Below, in pieces: positions 1 through 5,953 of a DNA stretch of 17,756 bases. Position 1 is the stretch's first letter. Each line of letters begins with the position of its first letter. The position numbers and the translations under genes are program-made. The notes under the pieces were generated by a model that saw nothing but the letters and a program-made list of their open reading frames with translations, was not told where the DNA came from and ran no database searches. Origin of the DNA: Planctomycetota bacterium (lineage in GTDB: Bacteria > Planctomycetota > UBA1135); the NCBI GenBank assembly GCA_014382465.1, contig JACNJP010000184.1, positions 1 to 17,756 of the forward strand, read 5' to 3'.

Positions 1-164
1 AGCGGAGCATGCAGGCCCGCTTCCTGATCCCGATGGCCATCAGCCTCGGCTTCGGCGTGGTCTTCGCCACCTTCATCACTTTGGTCCTGGTGCCCTCCTT
101 CTACCTCATGACGGAGGACCTGAAGCGGCTCGGCGACCGGCTCCGCCGCCGCCCCTCGGCTTGA
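1..164 (+). CDS. RND efflux transporter permease, C-terminal end (partial)
   Basis: Only the last 53 codons are present, read from position 3 to the TGA at 162-164; the 5' part lies outside the window. The peptide begins RSMQARFLIPMAISLGFGVV and continues through a hydrophobic stretch ending LVLVPSFYLMTEDL, then a short basic tail. This is the characteristic last transmembrane helix of the AcrB/MexB-type RND superfamily, whose members normally have about 1,000-1,050 residues. Such pumps use the proton gradient to export drugs, metals or lipids from the inner membrane through a periplasmic adaptor. The substrate cannot be told from this fragment. The rhodanese gene starts 13 nt downstream, so the two are probably co-transcribed. 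Confidence 0.85.
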   Translation, partial: RSMQARFLIPMAISLGFGVVFATFITLVLVPSFYLMTEDLKRLGDRLRRRPSA

Positions 165-177
165 AACCGGGCCCCGC

Positions 178-498
178 ATGGAACACATCACTCCGGCTGA
201 GCTCCAGCGGCGCCTCCAAGGCGGCGAGAGGCTCCGGCTGCTCGACATCCGCGAGCGGCCGGAGTGGCAGGTCTGCCGGCTCGACGGCGCCGAGCTGCGC
301 CCGATGTCGGAGATCCACCGCTGGCAGGACGAGCTCGGCCCCGAGGGCGGACCGTGGGTCGTCTACTGCCACCACGGTGTCCGGAGCGTGCGGGTCTGCG
401 CTTACTTAGAGAGCCTCGGGCACCAGGGCCTGATCAACCTCCGAGGCGGCATCGCCGCCTGGCGCGACCAGGTCGACCCGCAGATGCCTGGCTACTGA
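178..498 (+). CDS. Single-domain rhodanese-like protein
   Basis: A 106-residue protein without signal peptide, so cytoplasmic, and the size of a single rhodanese domain such as GlpE. It has the early LLDIRE motif (about residues 21-26), the active-site loop YCHHGVRS with the catalytic Cys64 that would carry a persulfide, and a typical ending GGIAAWRDQVD near residues 90-100. Rhodaneses move sulfane sulfur to acceptors such as cyanide or thiols. The physiological acceptor here is unknown. The ATG at 178 has no clear Shine-Dalgarno sequence and lies 13 nt after the RND stop codon, suggesting read-through transcription from the pump gene. A second, membrane-anchored rhodanese occurs at 7482-8030 but is not a close copy. 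Confidence 0.85.
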   Translation: MEHITPAELQRRLQGGERLRLLDIRERPEWQVCRLDGAELRPMSEIHRWQDELGPEGGPWVVYCHHGVRSVRVCAYLESLGHQGLINLRGGIAAWRDQVDPQMPGY

Positions 499-519
499 GA
501 GCCGGCCCGAGGACGCCGC

Positions 520-525
520 TACAAT
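520..525 (+). promoter_or_regulatory. -10-like hexamer upstream of rmlB
   Basis: TACAAT lies in the 49-nt gap between the rhodanese and rmlB, 22 nt before the start codon. It would give a leader of about 16 nt, just enough to hold the ribosome site at 535-540. No recognisable -35 is seen at the usual spacing, so this is only a candidate. Confidence 0.3.
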
Positions 526-528
526 CCT

Positions 529-540
529 TCCTTCGAAGGA
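529..540 (+). promoter_or_regulatory. Perfect 12-bp palindrome containing the rmlB ribosome binding site
   Basis: TCCTTCGAAGGA is its own reverse complement. Its right half, GAAGGA at 535-540, is the Shine-Dalgarno sequence 7 nt before the TTG start at 548, and it supports that start. As RNA the half sites could form a 4-bp stem with a TCGA loop that hides the ribosome site. As DNA it could be a small operator. A related palindrome is at 2470-2481. Confidence 0.45.
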
Positions 541-547
541 CTGGACC

Positions 548-1627
548 TTGGAACCCGAGCTCCGCGGCAAGAATCTCCTGGTCACCGGCGGCGCCGGTTT
601 CATCGGCAGCGCCTTCGTCCGGGCGGCCTTGGCCGCCGGCGCCGAACGGGTGGTGGTTCTGGACCTCCTCACCTACGCCGCCCACCCGGAGAACCTGAGG
701 ACCCTCGAGGCCTGCGATCGCTTCGAGCTGATCGTGGGTGACCTCTGCGACCCTGCCCGCTGCCGCCAGGCGCTCGACGCAGCGGACCCCCATTGGGTGG
801 TGCATCTCGCCGCCGAGTCCCACGTCGACCGGTCGATCGACGATCCCGCCCCGTTCCTGAGGACCAACGTCGTCGGCACCGGGGTGCTCCTGGAGGCCTG
901 CCTCGAGCGTTGGGAGGGCCTGACCGCTGCCCGCCAGGAGAGCTTCCGCTTCCTCCACTCCTCCACCGACGAGGTCTTCGGCGACCTGCCTGTCGGGGTG
1001 CGCGCCGACGAATCGACTCCCTACCGGCCGAGTTCGCCCTATTCGGCGAGCAAGGCCGCCTCGGACCACCTCGTGCGCTCCTACGGCCGGACCTTCGGCC
1101 TCCCGTGGATCATCCCCCACTCGGGGAACAACTTCGGACCCCGCCAGTTCCCGGAGAAGCTGGTCCCGCTGGCGATCGCGCGCGCCCTCGCCGGCGAGCC
1201 GGTCCAGGTCTACGGCGACGGCCTGCAGGTCCGGGACTGGATCCACGTCGAGGATCACTGCAGCGGCTTGCTCGCGGCAGGCTGCTGCGGGCTGCCCTTC
1301 GAGACCTACTGCCTCGGCGGCGAGGGCGGCTGGACCAACTTGAGGATCCTCGACGCAGTTCTCGGCGCGCTGGGGCGGCCGACAGGAAGCCCTGGCATCG
1401 TCCTGGTCGAGGACCGGCCCGGCCACGACCGCCGCTACGCCCTGGACTCCTCCCGGATAAGGGAGCGAACCGGCTGGGCTCCACAGATCCCCATCGTGCA
1501 AGGCATCGGCGCGACGGTCGCCTGGTACCGCGACCACCTCCCCTGGCTGGAAGAGGCGCAGAATCGCGCCGATTACCGCGGGGAGCGGCTCGGTCTCCGG
1601 GACACCCATGGAGGCTCGCGGGCGTGA
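548..1627 (+). CDS. rmlB: dTDP-glucose 4,6-dehydratase
   Basis: RmlB converts dTDP-glucose to dTDP-4-keto-6-deoxy-glucose, the second step of dTDP-rhamnose and other deoxysugar pathways, in the cytoplasm. The 359-residue length matches the family. Visible motifs are the NAD-binding Rossmann glycine motif GGAGFIGS (residues 14-21), HLAAESHVDRSID (86-98), the catalytic Thr140-Asp141-Glu142 in STDEVFG, the YxxxK pair Tyr165/Lys169 in SPYSASKA, and the substrate-binding segment GNNFGPRQFPEKL (193-205). The start is TTG at 548, chosen because GAAGGA sits 7 nt upstream and the Rossmann strand follows at once. The stop overlaps the rmlA start in the sequence GTGA (1624-1627), so the two are a translationally coupled pair. 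Confidence 0.95.
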   Translation: MEPELRGKNLLVTGGAGFIGSAFVRAALAAGAERVVVLDLLTYAAHPENLRTLEACDRFELIVGDLCDPARCRQALDAADPHWVVHLAAESHVDRSIDDPAPFLRTNVVGTGVLLEACLERWEGLTAARQESFRFLHSSTDEVFGDLPVGVRADESTPYRPSSPYSASKAASDHLVRSYGRTFGLPWIIPHSGNNFGPRQFPEKLVPLAIARALAGEPVQVYGDGLQVRDWIHVEDHCSGLLAAGCCGLPFETYCLGGEGGWTNLRILDAVLGALGRPTGSPGIVLVEDRPGHDRRYALDSSRIRERTGWAPQIPIVQGIGATVAWYRDHLPWLEEAQNRADYRGERLGLRDTHGGSRA

Positions 1628-2364
1628 AGGGAGTCCTGCTCGCGGGTGGTGAGGGTAGCCGGCTGGGCCAGCTGACCGCCGGCAAGAACAAGCACCTGCT
1701 CCTGGTACGAGGAGAGACCATGATCTCCTATGGAATCCGCAAAATGGCGGCTGCCGGCCTGGAGGAGCTCCTCCTGGTAACCGGGAGCCGCCACCTGGCG
1801 GATTTCGAAGACTTCCTCGAGCGGAATCCCTTCCCCGGCCTGAGCATCCACCTCGTGCCGCAGGAGCGGCCAGGTGGGATCGGGGAGGCGCTGGCCCTCT
1901 GCGGACGACTGCTGGGTGACCCCGCTGAGCCCATTGTCCTCCTCTTGGGGGACAACCTTTTCGAACAAGCTCTGCCTCCGCTGATCCAATCCTGGCGGTC
2001 GGGAGGACACCGAGCCAGGATCCACCTGTCCCTGGTGGACGACCCCGAGAGGTTCGGGATCGCCTCGCTCGATCCGGAGGGGCGGCTTGCCCACCTGAGC
2101 GAAAAGCCGACCCACCCTGACAGCCGCCTGGCCGTAACCGGCCTCTACTTCCTGCCCGCGGAGGCGGCTGAAGTGGCCCGACGGACCGCTCCCTCGCCGC
2201 GCGGGGAAGTGGAGATGATCGCAATCCTCCGCCATTACCTCGAGGCCGGGGAGTTGGATCACGCCCTGCTCGGGGGTTGGTGGGTCGACTCAGGCACGCC
2301 GGAAGGCCTGGCCCTGGCCGAGAAGTTCCTGGAGCCGTCAGGTCCCGCGGAATACGGCGAGTAG
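1624..2364 (+). CDS. rmlA: Glucose-1-phosphate thymidylyltransferase (RmlA-like nucleotidyltransferase)
   Basis: A 246-residue sugar nucleotidyltransferase predicted to make dTDP-glucose from glucose-1-phosphate and dTTP, supplying the RmlB encoded just upstream. Seen: LAGGEGSRL (residues 6-14, the nucleotide-binding loop), KNKHLL (21-26), PQERPGGIGEAL (79-90), LLGDN with Asp110, LSEKP (158-162), TGLYF (172-176) and WVDSGT with Asp222. The GTG start at 1624 is fixed by the 4-nt overlap with the rmlB stop and by TGGAGG at 1609-1614, 9 nt upstream. The open frame extends far upstream but only as a shadow of rmlB. At 246 residues it is shorter than the usual RmlA of about 290, lacking the C-terminal tail involved in allostery in long forms, so a different sugar-1-phosphate specificity is possible. 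Confidence 0.88.
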   Translation: MKGVLLAGGEGSRLGQLTAGKNKHLLLVRGETMISYGIRKMAAAGLEELLLVTGSRHLADFEDFLERNPFPGLSIHLVPQERPGGIGEALALCGRLLGDPAEPIVLLLGDNLFEQALPPLIQSWRSGGHRARIHLSLVDDPERFGIASLDPEGRLAHLSEKPTHPDSRLAVTGLYFLPAEAAEVARRTAPSPRGEVEMIAILRHYLEAGELDHALLGGWWVDSGTPEGLALAEKFLEPSGPAEYGE

Positions 2365-2469
2365 TCAGAATCCTGCTTTCCTGGTCCCAAACCGGGGAAT
2401 CCTCGGTTCACTCATCGTAACCCATTTCCTTTAATCGTCTTACGCATTACCAGGAAACCTGACGCGGAG

Positions 2470-2481
2470 TCCTCCGGAGGA
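2470..2481. promoter_or_regulatory. Perfect 12-bp palindrome, candidate operator
   Basis: TCCTCCGGAGGA is its own reverse complement and lies 214 nt upstream of the secreted-protein start codon. Together with the palindrome before rmlB (TCCTTCGAAGGA) it fits TCCTYCGRAGGA. Two sites are too few to call a regulon, and GC-rich palindromes can arise by chance. Confidence 0.25.
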
Positions 2482-2615
2482 GTTCCAAGAAATACCGTTT
2501 TTCTATCAAGTCCGGGGGAATTGGGTAGGTTTGCCAAATTTTTCTACGACTTCGCTGGCACTCTGCCCGATTATGGAATACAAATCAAACAACGGAGTCC
2601 CAGTCATCCGGCTGG

Positions 2616-2644
2616 TTCGCCGCCCCCTCAGGGCACGATATGAC
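2616..2644 (+). promoter_or_regulatory. Weak sigma70-like promoter candidate for the secreted protein gene
   Basis: TTCGCC (2616-2621) and TATGAC (2639-2644) are 17 nt apart. Each matches the consensus only partly. Transcription from here would give a leader of roughly 45 nt containing CAGGAG at 2677-2682. Other A/T-rich stretches further upstream could serve instead. Confidence 0.2.
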
Positions 2645-2695
2645 TCCCTCCCCCATCCTCATCCCTACCTAGGCAACAGGAGTAACGGAAAGCTC

Positions 2696-3832
2696 ATGTG
2701 GCGTAACATTCTCACTGGAGTCGCCGCGGTCGCCATCTGCGCGGGCGCGACTGCTCAGCAAACTCACAAGGTCCAGTCCAAGGAAGGCGTAAACGTCCAG
2801 TACCTGGGCACCTACAGCTTCAAGGACAACGCGTGGAGCGGAAGCTCCCGCGCCGGAACCCGCGTCCTGTACAACTGCACCACCCCGGGCAACTACTACA
2901 GCAACGTCGGTAACGGTTCGGCCACCAACGCCGATCACCTGTGGATCGACGAAGGCAAGGTCGCAGACAGCAACTCGGCCGCCATTGACCAGGTCAACGG
3001 CTTCGACTTCGCTTACTGCTCCACCGACCTGGACCCCTCCGGCAACAGCAGCGCAATCCGTATCGTCTTCTACGACGACTACGTTCCCTGCACCGCCCCG
3101 CCGGCCGCGACCTGCGATTACATCCTCACCGGTCTGCCGCTGTCCTCCACTGGCAACACCCAGTGCTGGGGCGTTGGCGTTGACCTCGAAGGTGGCTTCG
3201 AGTGCTCGACCGACCTGGCCGACATGTTCGACACCACCGAAGCGGGCGTCGCTGACCGCTACTTCGGCTGGGCCTTCGGGGCCAACCCGGGCCTGACTGG
3301 CATGAACAACACCGGTCCGATCCTCGACCTGCCCTGCGCCACTCCGGTCGTCCTGAACGGCTGCGGCTCTGGCAACGAGAACTTCTTCTACTGGGAAGAC
3401 CCGGCTGCTGCTTGGACCGGTTGCTACTGGTTCGGTGGTGTGCCGTGGGCCAGCTTCAGCATGAAGATGGTCGGTGGAGCCATGAACTCCTTCGCCTACG
3501 GCCATGCCAACACCACCTTGGGCCTCTCCAGCACCGACTTCGCTGCTGGCACGAGCGTGACCTTCACCGTCACCGGCCACGGCGCCGGTAGCGCCCTCTA
3601 CCTGCTGGCCGCCCCGGCCTCTGGTAGCACCACCCTGCCCGCGGGCGAGCTGGTCATCAGCCGCACCTTCTACCCGGGCGTCCCGTTCGCCATGAACTTC
3701 GCCACCGGCAGCCTCGCCGCCGGCGTCCCCGGAGCGATCTCGATCGCTTACGTTCAGGCTGCGGAAACCACCGGTCCGGCTACCCCCGGCGCGCTGGTTG
3801 CCTTCTCGAACGGTCTCTACTGCCTCGGTTGA
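2696..3832 (+). CDS. Secreted Cys-rich protein of unknown function
   Basis: A 378-residue exported protein that I cannot place in a named family. It begins with a signal peptide, MWRNILTGVAAVAICAGATA, with likely cleavage before QQ. The mature part has 10 cysteines (an even number, consistent with disulfides), many Asn, Gly, Ser and Thr residues, an acidic aromatic-rich middle, and a C-terminal segment from about residue 275 that looks like a small beta-domain and ends in NGLYCLG. The ATG at 2696 is preferred because the signal peptide starts right there; CAGGAG (2677-2682) is 13 nt upstream and GGAAAG (2687-2692) 3 nt upstream. Codon choice differs from its neighbours: heavy use of CTG, AAC, GGT/GGC and CGC and almost no AGG. 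That, with its own terminator and AT-rich upstream region, points to high expression. A surface, matrix or S-layer-associated role is only a guess. Confidence 0.85.
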   Translation: MWRNILTGVAAVAICAGATAQQTHKVQSKEGVNVQYLGTYSFKDNAWSGSSRAGTRVLYNCTTPGNYYSNVGNGSATNADHLWIDEGKVADSNSAAIDQVNGFDFAYCSTDLDPSGNSSAIRIVFYDDYVPCTAPPAATCDYILTGLPLSSTGNTQCWGVGVDLEGGFECSTDLADMFDTTEAGVADRYFGWAFGANPGLTGMNNTGPILDLPCATPVVLNGCGSGNENFFYWEDPAAAWTGCYWFGGVPWASFSMKMVGGAMNSFAYGHANTTLGLSSTDFAAGTSVTFTVTGHGAGSALYLLAAPASGSTTLPAGELVISRTFYPGVPFAMNFATGSLAAGVPGAISIAYVQAAETTGPATPGALVAFSNGLYCLG

Positions 3833-3855
3833 TCCACCTGGATCTCTGAGCTTTG

Positions 3856-3890
3856 CACCCCGTCGCTTCGGCGACGGGGTGTCTTCTTTT
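3856..3890 (+). terminator. Intrinsic terminator after the secreted protein gene
   Basis: A perfect 11-bp stem, CACCCCGTCGC paired with GCGACGGGGTG, closes on a stable TTCG tetraloop (3867-3870) and is followed by the T-rich run TCTTCTTTT (3882-3890). It begins 23 nt after the stop codon. This is the clearest intrinsic terminator in the window and separates the secreted-protein gene from the next operon. Confidence 0.93.
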
Positions 3891-3907
3891 ATCCCGAGTC
3901 GCGTCCT

Positions 3908-3937
3908 CTGAAACCGACGCGTCCGTTGTCCTAGGAT
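3908..3937 (+). promoter_or_regulatory. Promoter candidate for the PHP/amidase operon
   Basis: CTGAAA (3908-3913) and TAGGAT (3932-3937) are 18 nt apart, directly after the terminator at 3856-3890 where a new promoter is needed. Initiation 7 nt past TAGGAT would fall at about 3944, leaving only some 3 nt before the ATG at 3947. AGGA inside TAGGAT could instead act as a ribosome site 10 nt before that ATG. Confidence 0.4.
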
Positions 3938-3946
3938 GGCGTGGCC

Positions 3947-5953
3947 ATGAGGCCCACCCTCGTCACCCTGGCCCTTCCCCTCTTGGCCGCGGCCTCCCTG
4001 GGTGTCCTCCAGGATCCCAAGCGCTCGACCTGGATCGAGCCCGGCTATCACCACCTGGGGAACGACCCGACCCCTGAGTGGCCTGAGGCGCCCGAGGAGC
4101 CCTCCAGCGCCCCGCTCGAGATCGTCTTCTCCGCGGAGCCTAACCCTTCGGAGTGGACCCTGCGCTGGCGCCAGCGGCACGTGGACGGGGCCTGGAGGCT
4201 GTCCCTGAACGACACCCTCCTCGGCGAATTGCCCCAGGCCCAGGACCTCCTCACGCAGCATTTGGCGGTCCCAGCCGGCGTGCTGAGGCGCGGCAGCAAT
4301 TTGCTCCGGGTCGAGGGCGGTGATCCGAACGACGATTTCACCTTCGGGGAGGTGGCGTTGCTCCACCTCCCCTTCCACCGTGCCCTCGGGCTTGGGCGCC
4401 TCCAGGTCGAAATCCTGGACGCCGCAGGCGGGCTCATTCCTGCTCGATTGACGCTGCTACAGGCTCCCGGGCCGCCGCCTCGGCTCTTTCCGGATTCTGG
4501 ATCTCCTGCGATCCCGCTCCGGCCCGGTGTCGCCTATGCCGCCGACGGACGGGCCTCCTTCTGGCTGCCGGCCGGCCGTACTGCGGTGTTCGCCTCGCGC
4601 GGACTCGAGTGGAGCTGCGCCACCCAGGAGGCGGAGATCCGGCTCGGGGAGGCCACCAGCCTGGTCCTGCGGCTCGACCGCCAGTTCCCGACCGAGGGTC
4701 TGGTCGCCGTCGACACGCACATCCACACCGTCACCTTCAGCGGGCACGGGGACGCGAGCCTCGATGAGCGGCTCCACACCCTCGCCGGCGAAGGCGTCGA
4801 GCTCGCCATCGCCACGGACCACAACCACCAGGTCGATTATCGGCCGAGGCAGGCCGAGCTCGGCCTGTCCCGGTGGTTCACGTCGGTGGTGGGCAACGAG
4901 GTCACCACCGACAACGGCCACTTCAACGCCTTCCCCCTCCCCGCCGCCGGCCCGCGTCCCAATCACCAGCTCGGGGACTGGGAGGACCTGGTGGCGGGGA
5001 TGAGGAGCCTGGGCGCCAAGGTGGTCATTCTGAACCACCCGCGTTGGCCGGTGGGCGACAGTCCCTTCGACCTCGCGGGCCTGGACGCGGCGAGCGGTCA
5101 GGCGCGGGCGCCGCTGAAGCTGTCCATGGACGCCATCGAGCTGTTCAACAGCACCACCCCGGAGGTCCACCCGGACCGCCTGATCGAGGACTGGTTCGGG
5201 CTGCTGAACGCAGGCTTCCTACTCACCGCCGCCGGATCCTCGGATTCCCATACGGTCGCGGATCCAGTGGGACAGGGCCGGACCTACCTGCGCTCCACGG
5301 CGCGGTCGCCGTCGGAGATCGACGTCGAGGAGGCCTGCGGCTCCCTGCTCGACGGGCGCTCCTCCATCAGCCTCGGCCTCTTTGCCGAGATGCTGGTGGA
5401 CGGGGAACAGGCCATGGGGAGGCGCTACTCGCCGCCACCGGACGGCTTCTCCTTCCAGCTGAGAGTGGCCGCGCCGCACTGGGCCCGCGCCGAGACCGTC
5501 TCGGTCTACGTCAACGGCGCCATGGTCGAGGAACGGGCCGTCCCGGCCCTCCCTCCAGGCCCCACCGACGTCCTGCTCGACTTCCAGCTCCCCAAGCTGG
5601 CGGAGGACGCCTGGCTCGTCTGTGTGGTCCGCGGTCCGAAGATCGAGGAGCCGTTCTGGAACTCCAGGATGCCCTACTCCGCAGCCTTGACCAACCCCGT
5701 GTGGCTTGACGACGGGGATGGGGAATGGAAGAGCCTCAAGAGGGTCGCGGGCGAGCGCTTGAGCGCCGCCGGAGCCGACCCCGCCATGATCCTGCGGGTC
5801 CTCCAAGGCGCCAGCGCGCCGTTCCTCGCCCAGGCCGGCGTCCTGCTCCGCGAGCGGCTTCCTGCTACCTTCGAAGAGCTGCGCCTCTCTCCTGGACCGC
5901 ACCAGGCCGTCTTCGAGCGGATCAGCAGCCTCCACCCGCTCACCTCGAAGTGA
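3947..5953 (+). CDS. Exported CehA/McbA-type PHP-domain metallohydrolase
   Basis: A 668-residue protein with an N-terminal signal peptide (about residues 1-20, cleavage near GVLQ-DP) and thus acting outside the cytoplasm. Residues about 55-245 look like beta-rich accessory domains. The PHP catalytic domain follows: DTHIH (256-260), TDHN (290-293), GNEVTTDNGHFNAF (316-329), LNHPRW (362-367) and SSDSH (431-435), which together supply the His/Asp/Glu ligands of a multi-metal centre. This arrangement is that of the CehA/McbA metallohydrolases, named for carbaryl hydrolases; PHP enzymes in general cleave phosphoesters or related bonds. The natural substrate is unknown. About 190 C-terminal residues carry no motif I recognise. 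GTG at 3941 is an alternative start two codons earlier; ATG at 3947 is preferred. The stop overlaps the amidase start (GTGA, 5950-5953). Confidence 0.85.
   Translation: MRPTLVTLALPLLAAASLGVLQDPKRSTWIEPGYHHLGNDPTPEWPEAPEEPSSAPLEIVFSAEPNPSEWTLRWRQRHVDGAWRLSLNDTLLGELPQAQDLLTQHLAVPAGVLRRGSNLLRVEGGDPNDDFTFGEVALLHLPFHRALGLGRLQVEILDAAGGLIPARLTLLQAPGPPPRLFPDSGSPAIPLRPGVAYAADGRASFWLPAGRTAVFASRGLEWSCATQEAEIRLGEATSLVLRLDRQFPTEGLVAVDTHIHTVTFSGHGDASLDERLHTLAGEGVELAIATDHNHQVDYRPRQAELGLSRWFTSVVGNEVTTDNGHFNAFPLPAAGPRPNHQLGDWEDLVAGMRSLGAKVVILNHPRWPVGDSPFDLAGLDAASGQARAPLKLSMDAIELFNSTTPEVHPDRLIEDWFGLLNAGFLLTAAGSSDSHTVADPVGQGRTYLRSTARSPSEIDVEEACGSLLDGRSSISLGLFAEMLVDGEQAMGRRYSPPPDGFSFQLRVAAPHWARAETVSVYVNGAMVEERAVPALPPGPTDVLLDFQLPKLAEDAWLVCVVRGPKIEEPFWNSRMPYSAALTNPVWLDDGDGEWKSLKRVAGERLSAAGADPAMILRVLQGASAPFLAQAGVLLRERLPATFEELRLSPGPHQAVFERISSLHPLTSK

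Larger units (their letters stand above)
2365..2695. other. AT-richer intergenic region upstream of the secreted protein gene
   Basis: These 331 nt hold no gene I can support and are clearly less GC-rich than their surroundings, with T- and A-rich patches near 2420-2450, 2490-2515 and 2535-2590. They contain an imperfect 8-bp hairpin just after rmlA (2390-2408, no T tract, so a poor terminator), a perfect 12-bp palindrome (2470-2481) and a weak promoter-like pair (2616-2644). The frame of the downstream gene stays open back to a TTG at 2531 and an ATG at 2573, but neither is preceded by a ribosome site and both would put a basic extension before the signal peptide. The low GC content and length suggest regulatory DNA for a well-expressed gene. 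Confidence 0.6.

Noticed and set aside
434..2224. 596-codon open frame on the minus strand opposite rmlB and rmlA
   Set aside because: It lies antisense to two well-supported enzymes, has low-complexity Gly/Pro/Arg/Ala composition and no domain. GC-rich codon bias leaves such antisense frames open by chance.
2390..2408. Hairpin AACCGGGG-AAT-CCTCGGTT as terminator of rmlBA
   Set aside because: The stem has a G-T pair and only a 3-nt loop, and no T tract follows. Too weak to list as a terminator.
2531..2695. Upstream TTG (2531) or ATG (2573) start for the secreted protein
   Set aside because: Either would place a basic non-hydrophobic extension of 41-55 residues before the signal peptide, without a ribosome site. 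ATG 2696 begins directly at the signal peptide.
2669..4378. 569-codon minus-strand open frame opposite the secreted protein and PHP genes
   Set aside because: It crosses a clear intrinsic terminator and two plus-strand genes with signal peptides and shows no recognisable family.
5725..5949. Longer amidase starting inside the PHP gene
   Set aside because: The added residues are Arg/Pro-rich frame-shadow sequence. The GTG at 5950 gives a hydrophobic N-terminus and a 4-nt overlap like other junctions here.
5725..5953. Possible frameshift between the PHP and amidase genes, because the amidase frame is open across the PHP 3' end
   Set aside because: The PHP protein ends in normal-looking sequence and the amidase has its own start at the stop, so two separate genes explain the data.
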